Below are positions 28,954 through 41,445 of a stretch of 50,000 nt of DNA, in pieces. A program made the translations under genes and the position numbers. Source of the stretch: Prorocentrum cordatum (lineage: Eukaryota; Sar; Dinophyceae; Prorocentrales; Prorocentraceae); assembly GCA_963575745.1 (NCBI GenBank), contig CAUYUJ010022551.1:15001-65000 (forward strand). The letters run 5' to 3'. The notes beneath the pieces are model-generated. The model was given only the letters and a program-made list of their open reading frames with translations. It ran no database searches and was not told the origin of the DNA. Positions within the stretch are counted from its first letter, which is position 1; each line of letters begins with the position of its first letter.

Positions 28954-29994
28954 GAGGTATAATCGAATGGCGCCAGCATTTGGTATCTCGCGATGAGCAC
29001 GTTCTTTCTCGGCTAATAATGCGCTGGAATGCCAGCAGAGGCTATGCACGAATTGCCCTCGCAGAACATGGCCCGCTGATAGTTGAGAGACGGCAGCTTC
29101 GGCGATTGCATGAGCGTTCATGATGCTGGTTCCAGGCATCGGCGCCCTTATACATACGGACGTATATAAAACATGAGCTGTGCCTGTTTTCAAATGCGTG
29201 CCGGTAAATGCCACACTTCGTACATATCTGCGAACTGTTGGGTTCGCCTTGTTAGTGCTCCGTGCAGATACATCTACCCAATTAGGCGTTCTTTGCACAC
29301 TCCCCATCGACACATTCCACGCGCGCGGTGCAAGGAGACGTGAGGCACATTTTTTTAGAGCATCCGGGTAATGCAGTATCCAAGGCAGTGGGGGGTAGAG
29401 GGGGGGGCGGGAGGCTGGAGACGAACATCCACCGGGGGAGGGTTGGGAACAATACTGCCAGCGCTGGTGTTTCACCCTTTCGCTCTCTTTTGCTCCTCGA
29501 GCCGACAGTCGGCGCCGTGCACGCGTGCGCGGAGGAGCAGTCGTACACCATTTTCTTTCGGGTCCTTCTGCCATCGAGGAGGCCGATCCTGCCTGGGTCA
29601 GGGCCCAAGACGAGGCTTCGACGCGTCAGTCCGTTCCTCTCGAAGAAAGCTCGGACTCAGACGCGTCCGATTTCGTTTGGCCACGTCCGATGGCTTGAGG
29701 CCCGTCCCCATCAACAAAAAAACGCAAACAACTTTTGCCAGCCTCCAGCCACTTTCAGGATCCCGCCCAGAGCCTTCCCGACCCTGTTCGACCTTCCAGA
29801 GCGCTCCAAGAGCACCGCGCAACCTCCTCCCCCCCCTCTCTAAACCTTCGGTCGTGCTTCCAAAACCTCCCTTTCCTCCCCTCCCGCCCCCTTTTCCGTT
29901 CTTCTCTCTTCCTGCCCAAACCCTTTTCACAGCCTCGGGGTAAATCGAAGAGTTCCCCTCTTCCCCTACTCCTCTTCCCCTCTTCATCAGTATG
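28954..29994. other. Spacer without recognised gene
   Basis: Includes TATATAAAAC at 29162-29171, a TATA-like string with no obvious downstream gene, and a CT-rich stretch from 29740 to 29990. A 540-codon minus frame overlapping 27952-29574 is a shadow of the metallophosphoesterase region. Confidence 0.4.
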
Positions 29995-30544
29995 GTTGTT
30001 GTTGTTGTCGTTGTTGTCGTTGTTTTTGTTGTTGTTGTTGTTGAACATTATTTATTCTAAAGAATAATTATTGTTGGGCCCCCTGGTGCGCGCCCCCCCT
30101 GCGCCGCCTAGGCCGCAGCTACATTTTCATCATTTTCGTGAGGAAGCCTCAGAAAAGAGGGTGTGTACAGGATCCGGTTGTTTTGTTGTAATCCGCTTTC
30201 CCTTGCAAAAAACAATAGAAAATGACATTTCTTGTTCTAATATAATCAAATTTCAAGAATCCCTTGCACAAAATAAGGTAAAGTGGACATTCGCGCGCGC
30301 AAGACGAAATCCTTCCAAAACCTTAGTGTTCGCAGCGATTTTAACATAAAAACATCAAAAAACCAATGGTTTTTCAACAAAAAACTGTCAAAATCTCATC
30401 CCGCGCGCTCTTGCGGATTCGTAGGAAACCCAACACTTTTTAAACATTTCTGTCAAACGGGCTTTTGCGAGCAACTTTTTCGAACTTCTGCGACAACGGT
30501 TGCGCACCTGCCAGGGCCATCATCCCTGTCAAATAATACCATGC

Positions 30545-30712
30545 GGGACACAGGATCGGGACAATCGGGACAGTCATCGGGACAACGATCGGGACAAGCA
30601 CAACCATCAGGACAACCATCGGGACAATCATCGGGACAACGATCGGGACAACCACAACCATCAGGACAACCATCGGGACAACCATCGAGACAACCATCGG
30701 GACAACCATATC
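30545..30712. repeat. 12-bp GGGACAACCATC repeat with a 54-bp higher-order unit, only in unit A
   Basis: CATCGGGACAACGATCGGGA recurs at 30575 and 30629. The plus frame reads SGQPSGQP-type peptide, stop at 30763. It replaces the sequence that follows ATGCGGGACACA in units B, C and E. Confidence 0.9.
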
Positions 30713-31177
30713 CTCTCTCTCTTGTGTATTCCCACATCCCTCAGGAATTTGCCCTAAAGATGTGATCAACTATCTTGTGAGTACGTATCATGTGTATCAT
30801 GTGTATCATGTACCATATGCATCATATGCAACAGATGTTCTGTGGAAGGCTTAACAACTTCTGTGGGTTAACAAGGCTTAACAACTTCTGTGGGTGTACG
30901 AACGTAGGCTTAACAACTTCTGTGGGTGTGTACTCCACGCCAGTGTAGTAGCCACGGTCGTCCGCAGGCCACGAAGTGAAGTGTCCGAACGTCATAGGGC
31001 GGGAAGCTGGGTGTGGGTGGTGGCGAAGAGTCGTGTGGATATTTGGTAGAGCTTGCACTGCCCCCCCACAAAGTGGGGGTATTGGCTGGCGTCGCATGAA
31101 AACCCTGGCACTGGTGAGAACACTGAGCGTTCGGGTAAAGTGATTGTTGTTGTTGTTGTTGTTGTTGCTGTTGTTAA

Positions 31178-31223
<46 letters not shown>

Positions 31224-32398
31224 GAACATTATTTATTCTAAAGAATAATTATTGTTGGGCCCCCTGGTGCGCGCCCCCCCTGCGCCGCCTAGGCCGCAGC
31301 TACATTTTCATCATTTTCGTGAGGAAGCCTCAGAAAAGAGGGTGTGTACAGGATCCGGTTGTTTTGTTGTAATCCGCTTTCCCTTGCAAAAAACAATAGA
31401 AAATGACATTTCTTGTTCTAATATAATCAAATTTCAAGAATCCCTTGCAAAAAATAAGGTAAAGTGGACATTCGCGCGCGCAAGACGAAATCCTTCCAAA
31501 ACCTTAGTGTTCGCAGCGATTTTAACATAAAAACATCAAAAAACCAATGGTTTTTCAACAAAAAAATTGTCAAAATCTCATCCCGCGCGCTCTTGCGGAT
31601 TCGTAGGAAACCCAACACTTTTTAAACATTTCTGTCAAACGGGCTTTTGCGAGCAACTTTTTCGAACTTCTGCGACAACGGTTGCGCACCTGCCAGGGCC
31701 ATCATCCCTGTCAAATAATACCATGCGGGACACATTCGTTTTTTCTTCGCGCGCGCACGCCGAAATCTCCAAAAACCATTGGGCTTCTTAAGAATTTTAG
31801 CACCGCGCATCATAAAATCACACGAATCGCACCGTAGGTCCTCGAAAAACACCTGCACGACTTTTCAAAATTTCTACCCGCGCGCGCTGTCCGAATCCTA
31901 AAAAAACCAATGGTTTTCCAACATTTATGTTACATGAGCTCGCGCGAGCTACTTTCGCACGCTCTTGCAACGGGGTTCGCGCGCCTGCCAGGGGCCACAA
32001 TCCCTTGCGGTTGCGCCATAGGTTGCGCCCTCGGCATCATATATCATGTGTATCATGTGTATCATGTACCATATGCATCATATGCAACAGATGTTCTGTG
32101 GAAGGCTTAACAACTTCTGTGGGTTAACAAGGCTTAACAACTTCTGTGGGTGTACGAACGTAGGCTTAACAACTTCTGTGGGTGTGTACTCCACGCCAGT
32201 GTAGTAGCCACGGTCGTCCGCAGGCCACGAAGTGAAGTGTCCGAACGTCATAGGGCGGGAAGCTGGGTGTGGGTGGTGGCGAAGAGTCGTGTGGATATTT
32301 GGTAGAGCTTGCACTGCCCCCCCACAAAGTGGGGGTATTGGCTGGCGTCGCATGAAAACCCTGGCACTGGTGAGAACACTGAGCGTTCGGGTAAAGTG

Positions 32399-32470
<72 letters not shown>

Positions 32471-33229
32471 GAACATTATTACTTCTAAAGAATAATTATT
32501 GTTGGGGCCCCTGGTGCACGGCCCCCCCGCCGCGCCTAGGCCGCAGCCTCATTTTCATCATTTTCGTGAGGAAGTCTCAGGTAAAACGATGTCATCCAGA
32601 TCCGGTTGTGTTGTTACGATCGGTTTTCCCTTGCAAAAAATAAGCTAAAGTGGACATTTCTTGTTCTAACATAACCAAACTTCAAGAATCCCTTGCAAAA
32701 AATAAGGTAAAGTGGACATTCGCGCGCGCAAGACGAAATCCTTCCAAAACCTTAGTTTTCGTAGCGATTTTAACATAAAAACATCAAAAAACCAATGGTT
32801 TTTCAAACAAAAAATGTCAAAATTTCATCCCGCGCGCTCTTGCGGATTCGTAGGAAACCCAACACTTTTTAATCATTTCTGTCAAACGGGCTTTTGCGAG
32901 CAACTTTTTCGAACTTCTGCAACAACGGTTGCGCACCTGCCAGGGCCATCATCCCTGTCAAATAATACCATGCGGGACACATTCGTTTTTTCTTCGCGCG
33001 CGCACGCCGTCGTCGTCGGCCGCGGGGCCCTGAATAGTAGCCACGGTCGTCCGCATGCCACGAAGTGAAGTGTCCGAACGTCATAGGGCGGGAAGCTGGG
33101 TGTGGGTGGTGGCGAAGAGTCGTTTGGAAATTTGGTAGAGCTTGAACCGGCCCCCCCACAAAGTGGGGGTATTGCCCGCCTCCTATGAAAACCCTGGCAC
33201 TGGTGAGAACGGTGTGTCCCCACGTGCTA

Positions 33230-33232
33230 GTA

Positions 33233-33274
<42 letters not shown>

Positions 33275-33539
33275 ACTGCTGTAGGTGTTGCATTTGCTGT
33301 TGTTGCTGTCGTTGTTGTTGCTGTTATTTGTGTTCGTGTTGGTATGGTTGTTGTTGGTGGTAGTGGTGCTGTTGTTCTTGTTGTTTCTACAGTAGTGGTA
33401 GTTGTTACTGTTGTGGTTGTTGTTGTCGTCGTCGTCGTCGTCATTGTTGTTGTTGCTGCTGCTGCGGTTGTTATGGTTATTGTTTTTGTTGCTGTTGTTG
33501 TTGCTGTCATCGTCGTCATCGTCGTCGTCGTCGTCGTCG

Positions 33540-33594
<55 letters not shown>

Positions 33595-33815
33595 CGTTGC
33601 TTGTGCTGTCGTTGTAGTTGTTGTTGTTGCGGTTGTTGCTGCTGTTGCTGTTGTTGTGTTTATTGTTGTTACTGCAGTTGTTGCTCTTGCCCCTGATGTT
33701 TGGTGCTGATTGCTGATGCTGATGTTGGAGTTACTGTTGCTGCTGTTGTAGTTGTTGTTGTTGCTGTTGCTGTTGTTGCTGTTGTTGTTGTTGTTGTTGA
33801 ACTCTCATTCTTGAA
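33230..33815. repeat. Degenerate (GTT/GTC/GCT)n tract ending unit C
   Basis: About 580 bp of triplets with T or C fixed at the last base and pure GTT islands at 33235-33270 and 33538-33592. Poly-Val, poly-Leu and poly-Cys frames are artefacts. Confidence 0.9.
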
Positions 33816-33960
33816 GAATAATTATTGTTGATCCCCCCCACCGGTGCACATTGATTTTTTTCGATTGAAGTGCCACCCCTGGGGCTCGCACCTTGTTTTT
33901 TCTCAAGGAAAGTCTTCCTGCTCAAACTGTGCCCCTGCCCCCCGGGCTACAACAACAACG

Positions 33961-34400
33961 GCTCCCGCCTGAGACTTCCTCGATTTTTACTCAGGACCCC
34001 CGCTCCCGCCTGAGACTTCCGCGCAATTTACTCAGGAAAGGCGCTCCCGTCTGAGACTTCCTCGCAATGTAATCAAGACCCCCGCTCCCGCCTGAGACTT
34101 CCGTGCAATTTACGTGGGAACGGCGCTCCCGCCTGAGACTTCTTCGAATTTTACTCAGGACCCCCGCTCCTGCCTGACATTTCCGCGCAATTGACTCAGG
34201 AACGGCGCTCCCGCCTTGAGACTTCCTCGCAATTTAGTGAGGACCCCCGCTCCCGCCTGAGACTTCCGTGCAATTTGCTCAGGAACGGCGCTCCCGCTTG
34301 AGACTTCCTCGCAACTTAGTCAGGGCCCCCGCTCCCGCCCGAGATTTCCTCACAATGTACTCAGGACTGCGCTCTCGCGTGCGACGTCCTCACAAATTAT
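33961..34400. repeat. 41-bp tandem array, about 11 copies in alternating pairs
   Basis: GCTCCCGCCTGAGACTTCC starts at 33961, 34002, 34043, 34084, 34125, 34166, 34207, 34249, 34290, 34331 and 34373. Units alternate between an ending AGGACCCCC and an ending GGAACGGC, giving an 82-bp dimer. Lies inside unit D only. Confidence 0.9.
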
Positions 34401-34753
34401 TCTGGAATTGCGTTTCGGCGCTCAGGAACCACGCACGCGCCAAGGACGCCTTCACAACGTGGTATCTTCCCTCTTCCTTCGTCCTTCCCCCTCCCCTTCC
34501 TCCCACTCTCCCTCGTTCTTCCCCTCCTCCTCTTGCAGGGCCCGCGCCAATTCCAATGGCGGGCAGAGAGATGTACGCCCCCGAAGGATTGTCCGCCCGT
34601 TCCGGTTTGCCCGTACGTCTAAGCCCGCCGGCCCCAGCAAAGAGAAATAATCCCCCCGAAAGGGGTGTGATCGAAGACGAAGAGGGCGGGTTTCGAGGGT
34701 GTAGGGTATACGTGTTGAATGACTCGCGGGCAAGTAAGAGCGTACAGCCTTAA
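34401..34753. other. Unique tail of unit D
   Basis: Mixed sequence with a CT-rich part (34465-34530). Plus frame 34268-34753 is open but unrecognised. Confidence 0.4.
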
Positions 34754-34758
34754 AATGG

Positions 34759-34789
<31 letters not shown>

Positions 34790-34827
34790 GGTTGCTGATG
34801 TTGGAGTTGCTGTTGCTGGTATTGTAG

Positions 34828-34869
<42 letters not shown>

Positions 34870-35644
34870 TTGTTTTTTTTGTTTAACATTATTTATTCTA
34901 AAGAATAATTATTGTTGGGCCCCCTGGTGCGCGCCCCCCCTGCGCCGCCTAGGCCGCAGCTACATTTTCATCATTTTCGTGAGGAAGCCTCAGAAAAGAG
35001 GGTGTGTACAGGATCCGGTTGTTTTGTTGTAATCCGCTTTCCCTTGCAAAAAACAATAGAAAATGACATTTCTTGTTCTAATATAATCAAATTTCAAGAA
35101 TCCCTTGCAAAAAATAAGGTAAAGTGGACATTCGCGCGCGCAAGACGAAATCCTTCCAAAACCTTAGTGTTCGCAGCGATTTTAACATAAAAACATCAAA
35201 AAACCAATGGTTTTTCAACAAAAAATTGTCAAAATCTCATCCCGCGCGCTCTTGCGGATTCGTAGGAAACCCAACACTTTTTAAACATTTCTGTCAAACG
35301 GGCTTTTGCGAGCAACTTTTTCGAACTTCTGCGACAACGGTTGCGCACCTGCCAGGGCCATCATCCCTGTCAAATAATACCATGCGGGACACATTCGTTT
35401 TTTCTTCGCGCGCGCACGCCGTCGTCGTCGGCCGCGGGGCCCTGAATAGTAGCCACGGTCGTCCGCATGCCACGAAGTGAAGTGTCCGAACGTCATAGGG
35501 CGGGAAGCTGGGTGTGGGTGGTGGCGAAGAGTCGTTTGGAAATTTGGTAGAGCTTGAACCGGCCCCCCCACAAAGTGGGGGTATTGCCCGCCTCCTATGA
35601 AAACCCTGGCACTGGTGAGAACGGAGTGTCCCCACGTGCTAGTA

Positions 35645-35704
<60 letters not shown>

Positions 35705-35860
35705 GCTGCTGCTGCTGTTGTTGTTGTTGTTGTTGTTGGTTGTTGTTGCTGTTGTTGTTGTTGTTGTTGGTGTTGTTGTTGTTTTTGTTGTTGTGATTGT
35801 TGCTATTGTTGTTGTTGGTATTGCTGCTGTTGTTATCGTTGTTGTTGCCTCTGCTCTTAT

Positions 35861-36850
35861 TGTTGCTTCTTCTTATTCATCCTTTTCCTCCTCCTCCTCC
35901 TTTTTCTCCTCCTCCTCCTCCTCCTCCTCCTCCACGTCCCGCTCCTCCTCCTTCCGACGACGACGATGACCACGACGATGACGCCGGCCACGGCGGCGGC
36001 TTCGACAGGAAACTTGCCGAGCTCGAGAGGGAGGAGGCGCTCCTGGTCGCAGAGGCCCTGCGGCCCCCTCCTCGTGGGGCGACGGCGCGGGCGAAGCATC
36101 CGCGCCCCCTCCTGTCGGGGCCCCCTCCTGGTGGGGCGCCCCCACGCCGCCGCCGCCTTGGCCGTCGTCGGGGCCGCCGCCGCCGTGGCCGCCGTCGGAA
36201 CCGCCGCCGCCGTGGCCGTCGTCGGAACCGCCGCCGCCGTGGCCGTCGTCGTGGCCGCCGCCGCCGCCGCCGTTGCCGTGCCGTCGTTGGGGCCATCGTC
36301 GCCGGAACCGCCGCCGCCGTGGCCGTCGCCGGGGTCGCTGCCGCCGTGGCCATCGTCGGGGCCGCCGCCGCCGTGGCCGTCGTCGGAATCGCCGCCGCTG
36401 TGGCCGTTGTCGGGGCCGCTGCCGCCGTGGTCGTCGTTGGGGCCGCCGCCGCCGCCATGGTCGTCGTCGTCGCCGCCGCCGCCGCCGTGGCCGTCGTCGG
36501 GGCCGCGGAGGGGGAGGGAAAGGAGGGGGAGGAGGAGGAGGAGGAGGAGGAGGAGGAGGAGGAGGAGGAGGAGGAGGAGGAGGAGGAGGAGAAAGATAAG
36601 GAGGAGGATGAGGAGGAGGAGGAAGAGGAGAAGGAGGAGGAAGAGGCGGAGGAAGAGGAGGGAGGAAGGAGGAAGAGGAGGAGGAGGAAGATGAGGAGAA
36701 GGAGGAAACACAAGATGATGATGAGGAGGAGGACGAGGTGGATAAGAAAACGGACGAGGATGAGGAGGAGGAGGGGGAGGAGGGGGAGGAGGAGGAGGAG
36801 GAGGAGGAGGAGGAGGAGAAGGAGGTGGATGAGGAGGAGGAATAGGCGGA
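35861..36850. repeat. Triplet complex: (CTC)n, (GCC/GTC)n and (GAG)n
   Basis: CTC at 35887-35935, GCCGCCGTGGCCGTCGTCGG units (about 18 bp) at 36140-36510, and GAG at 36515-36850. Between them 36000-36065 is non-repetitive and one frame reads GGGFDRKLAELEREEALLVAEAL; the stretch AGGAAACTTGCCGAGCTCGA has an inverted relative at about 40015-40034. Confidence 0.85.
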
Positions 36851-36859
36851 GGAGGATCA

Positions 36860-38060
36860 GGATGAATAGTAGTGCTAGTAATAATAATTCGAAGCAATAC
36901 ACGAGTATTCGTACGAGTAAAATCAGGCTACTAACATCACTAACCAAATAATGCATTAGTAATAGTACGACACCTACTCATAATACGACCATGACTGCAC
37001 TTACGCATAGCACGGTTATCAAGAATACGAGTAGTATTGCTAAGTCCAGTGCGACAACTACAAATAGCCACAAGAGGCCGAACGCTGATTTTACTACGGG
37101 GAATATCGTAAGAATGGACGGTCACATGAACATTGCGAATAAAACTGCTACTACTCATAATAATATTACGTACGCATATGAATATCATAACCACAAAACA
37201 ATATGCAGAACACGCATAGTAATGTTAACATGAGAAATGATAAGACCGCGCCTTATACTACTGGTAATACTACTTATCATGTGCGCTACTACGAATACTG
37301 CTACTACGAATCGTAAGAAAACTACGAATACAATAAACAGGGTCATAATAGGAAAACGACGAACCATGCTAATCCGAACAAGAAGAGGTAATGTCAGGAA
37401 GAGCAGTAGTCAGACAACATAACAGACGACTCATACCAATACCAGACAACACAGCAGACGACCCATAATTAGTAAAAAGATGCTCGTAAACCCTATCATG
37501 CTTATGAGTGGACATACCAGTACTACTACAACCATGAATATTGCTTGTACCATAAGCATCATGCCACTACTACGAAAGAAAGTAATCCATACACTACGAA
37601 TAATACGACGAATACTTAGCTACACCAGACCAATAAGAAGCCGTGTGCTAGTAAGGATCGTGAAACACTACATCAATCTTAGTACGACTAATAGTAATAC
37701 TAATACGGGTACGCAGGTTCATGCTACGGAGCAGACGAATCATGCTAATAATAAGAAGAGTAATTCCAGGACTCGCAATCATCAGCCAAGAAATAGGACG
37801 ACTCATACCAGTCACTAGTCATAGTAATAATATCACCTAGGTTTTTTGGAATAACGGTGCTTATGCACAGTATCATTTCTATGAGTGCGCATCTCAATTC
37901 TACTACACATGATAAGCATCATCATACTCTTACGAAAATAAGTTCACACTACGAGTACACATGCGAATGCTTAGCTTCATCAGACCAAGAAGAAACAGCG
38001 TAATAGTAAGGATCGTGATGCTACTATTCTGATTGAGATTAGTACTACCAGTCATAATAT
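36860..38060. repeat. AT-rich decayed-triplet island 1, flanked by (GAG)n on both sides
   Basis: The sequence is dominated by AAT, ACT, ACG, AGT, CAT and ATA triplets in a drifting phase, unlike any neighbour in base composition. A diverged internal repeat of about 355 bp is visible: CTTAGCT[AT]CA[CT]CAGACCAA and TAGTAAGGATCGTGA recur near 37615-37670 and 37968-38018. Frames are open 60-110 codons but lack protein character. Confidence 0.75.
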
Positions 38061-38069
38061 TTGAAGAGC

Positions 38070-38557
38070 AGGAGGATTAGGAAAAGGGAGACAGGAGGCG
38101 GAGGGGGAGGAGGAGGAGGAGGAGGAGGAGGAGGAGGAGGAGGAGGAGTGGGGAGAAGAAGGACGAGGAGGAGGAGGAAGTGGAAGAGGACCAGGAGGAT
38201 GATAAGGAAAACGATGAGGCGGGAGACAAGGACGAGGAGGAAGAGGAGGAGGAGGAGGATCAGGAAGGAGGAGGAGGAGCAGCAGGAGGAGGAGGCGGAG
38301 GAGAACGACGAAGAGGAGGAGAGACGTGGACGACGAGGGCGAGGAGGACGAGGACGGCGGCGAGAGGACGAGGACGGAGACGGACGAGGTGGATGCAGGG
38401 AGGCAGGGCGGACGAGGCAGGACGGAGAACCCGCGTTGTCGCCACCCAGGCCAAGCTCAACGACGACGAGCAGGTGGCGGCCGGCGGGCGCCGGGCCTCG
38501 GCCTGTCGCCGCTCGTTCGCCGCTCGCCGTCGCTCGGCCTCGGGGCGCGCTCGTTGC

Positions 38558-38592
<35 letters not shown>

Positions 38593-38617
38593 TCGTCGCC
38601 GCCGCCGCCGATGCCGC

Positions 38618-38649
<32 letters not shown>

Positions 38650-38655
38650 CCTGCG

Positions 38656-38689
<34 letters not shown>

Positions 38690-38790
38690 ACGTCAACGTC
38701 AGCGTCGTCGTCGTCGTCGATGATGTCCTCGTCGTCGCCGCCGCCGCCGCCGCCACCGCCGTCGTCGTCGTCGTCGTCGTTATCGCCATT

Positions 38791-38837
<47 letters not shown>

Positions 38838-38908
38838 TTTCGTCGTCATCGTCGTCGTTGCCGCCGCCGCTGCAGTCGTCATGTCGCCGCCGTCGCCGCC
38901 GCCGCCAC

Positions 38909-38943
<35 letters not shown>

Positions 38944-39058
38944 TCATCATCGTCGTCGTTGGCGTCGACGTCGTCGTCGCCGTCGTCGTCGTCGTCGTCC
39001 CCGTCGTCTTCGTCGTCGTCGTCGTCGTCGTCGGCGTCGGTGTCAGCGTCGACGCCGT

Positions 39059-39106
<48 letters not shown>

Positions 39107-39265
39107 TGCCCTCATCGTCGTCGTCGTCGCCGCCGCTGCCGTCGTCGGCGTCGGCGTCGGCGTCGGTGTCGGCGTCGACGCCGTCGCCGCCGCCGCCTCC
39201 GCCGTCGTCGTTGTCGTCGTCGTCGTCGTCGTTGTCGTCGTCGTCGTTGTCGTCGCCATCGTTGT
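38070..39265. repeat. (GAG)n followed by (GTC)n triplet block
   Basis: GAG-rich to about 38400, a short mixed stretch (38400-38555), then GTC/GCC triplets to about 39260. Open frames of 220-411 codons in five of six frames are artefacts. Confidence 0.9.
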
Positions 39266-40020
39266 TTCCTTCGCTGGTGGCGTCGGAGGAGCTGGACTTT
39301 TCGGGGGCTTGGGGCATGTGGCACAGCATGCGGGTCCGCTTGCTCGATCAAGGAGGGGGATGAGGAGGGGGAGTTAGAGGAGGTGGAGTTCGAGGATGAG
39401 GAGGAGGAGGCTTGACGCCCCAGCTCTGTTGGTCAAGTCCGTGCAACGGGCGGATTATGCGGAGGAGAAAGTACGGTCGGGAACTTTTGCTCAGCGTGTC
39501 GTTCCGCGGGTTCTGGCCCACCACGTTTCGAAGCGACAGGCTAATCACTCCCCGGTGCCCAGGCGTCAACGCCGCTAGCCTTTTCCCGCCTCCCTCTCCG
39601 CTTTCCCCGCCTCCCTCCCCGCGGAGTGGGGCGACACGCTATCCGCTCGCAGAGTATTGTGTGTTGTCCGGGGCCGCCGCCGCGACGCGCTTAGCAAAAG
39701 TTCCTCACCGGGTCAGTTTCACGCTGTCGTTGGTAACACGTAAGCGTGTTGCTGGTTTTATCGGAACACCTCGTGTTCTTCAGCAGTGGCGTCCCAGCGA
39801 TTGTATGAACCGTTTTCGCTTTGATTCCGTTTTGCAGTCAGGGCGGGACGAAGACAGCACGAGGGAAAACGAGAACACAGCGAGCACGGAAAACGCCGTC
39901 CCGGTCGAGCCCAATGCTGAAGTCACAGCGGCGGTGTGCCGTTCCTGTGATTTTTGCCCCCCAGGCCTCCCGAGGCCGCCGGACTCCCGCGGACATCAGC
40001 GCCTTTCCTCTCTCGAGCTC
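39266..40020. other. Spacer, no confident gene
   Basis: A plus frame at 39412-41013 is open for 533 codons only because it runs through triplet repeats. On the minus strand about 39960-40034 reads LAELERGKALMSAGVRRP, related to the segment at 36008-36065. Otherwise nothing recognised. Confidence 0.4.
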
Positions 40021-40400
<380 letters not shown>

Positions 40401-40544
40401 TGCTCCGCCGTCCAGAAAAGGTGCTCGAGAAGTTCGCCGAGACGCAGGGCCGCCAGGGGCTTGGGCAGGGCAGCCGCGCGCTCCCCCTCTCAAGGCCCCT
40501 TCCCCTTCGAGGAGGGGCCACTTCGAGGAATGGCCACGTCGAGG

Positions 40545-40690
40545 AGGAGGAGGGAGGAGGAGGAGGAGGAGGAGTCGGAGTCGGAGTCGGAGTCGCAGTC
40601 GGAGTCGGAGTCGGAGTCGGAGTCGGAGTAGGAGTAGGAGTAGGAGTAGGAGTAGAAGGAGCATGAGGAGGAGGAGGAGGAGGAGGAGGA
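40545..40690. repeat. (GAG)n with an internal (GGAGTC)n then (GGAGTA)n hexamer
   Basis: About ten GGAGTC units (40570-40625) convert to GGAGTA units (40626-40650): one substitution spread through adjacent units. Confidence 0.9.
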
Positions 40691-41029
40691 CCTGTGTAAA
40701 CCCAAGACGCATCAACGATGTTGCAATACACGATCCCTCCAAGTTCCCTTCTTTTTCAGATGTCCCTACTATATTCCATTTCGACTCTTGGAAGTGCTCC
40801 GTTGGAAGACAACCGTCTGAGGTTCCTCAATCGTGCCAAAACACCACTCCTCGGATCTCATCGCCGCGAATCAGCTTTCCTTTTGCGTCCTGGCGACCCT
40901 TCATCTTGCCAGCGCACCACTACTGGGAAATCAACACCACGAATCAACATGACTGTTGCGCCCTGACTGTCCCAAATCTTGTCGGAACACCCTTCCTGGG
41001 ACGTCAGCCATGATAAGACGTTGAACTAT
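40691..41029. other. Unique AT-richer spacer
   Basis: No repeat and no recognised coding stretch. Confidence 0.4.
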
Positions 41030-41445
41030 TGTAGATTCAGCCGTTGAACTATTGTAGATTCTTGGCACGAATGTGCGCAGCGCTATGGCGAGCATCACAT
41101 TTTGAAAACGACCCGCCCTCCAGCCGTGACACTCTTGCAAAGGTAAAGACGAATGTGCGCGGCGCTACGACGAGAGTCACATTTTGAAAACCACCCGCCC
41201 TTCCATCCGTCAAACTCTTTGCAACATTTTAGAACGAAAGTGCGCGGCGAAAAGGCGAGAGCCATATTTTGAAAACCACTCGCCCTTCACCCGTGAAGAT
41301 TTTGCATTCTTTGGCGACGAATAGGTGCGGCGCTATGGCGAGAGCCACATTTTGAAAACCACCCGCCATACATACTGTTTCAAACTTTTAATGTGGGTGT
41401 ATGCGGCGCTGAGGCGAGAGCCACATGTTGAAAGCGACCCCATCC
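41030..41445. repeat. About 80-bp tandem repeat, five diverged copies
   Basis: GAGAGCCACATTTTGAAAAC or variants at about 41098, 41179, 41264, 41347 and 41423 (spacing 76-85 bp), each preceded by GTGCG[CG]GGCG. A 20-bp doublet (CGTTGAACTATTGTAGATTC) starts the array. Confidence 0.85.

Larger units (their letters stand above)
29995..35860. repeat. Tandem array of a 1.0-1.4 kb repeat, boundaries marked by (GTT)n plus a palindrome
   Basis: Each unit begins after a (GTT)n run with GAACATTATTTATTCTAAAG and AATAATTATTGTTGGGCCCC. Unit starts are at 30043 (A), 31224 (B), 32471 (C), 33799 (D, diverged) and 34884 (E). A, B and E share about 500 bp almost perfectly at their 5' parts; C shares it with more substitutions. 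A and B share the distal half (GGCTTAACAACTTCTGTGGG three times, then AAAGTGGGGGTATTGGC); C and E share a different distal half. TTATTCT-AA-AGAATAA at the head and CCCCCAC-AAA-GTGGGGG near the tail are perfect small hairpins. On the minus strand each head gives ATG-Phe/Leu-poly-Asn frames. The simple-repeat junctions resemble a retroposed SINE/LINE arranged head to tail, but no RT is encoded. Confidence 0.85.

Noticed and set aside
29158-29175. TATA-box promoter at TATATAAAAC
   Set aside because: No gene follows, and dinoflagellate promoters generally lack TATA boxes.
27952-29574. A 540-codon minus-strand ORF
   Set aside because: It is antisense to the phosphoesterase region, whose plus-strand motifs are clear. 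GC-rich codons on one strand leave the other open.
33961-34400. CRISPR array
   Set aside because: The 41-bp units are adjacent with no variable spacers. The same holds for the 73-, 90- and 102-bp arrays, and the genome is eukaryotic.
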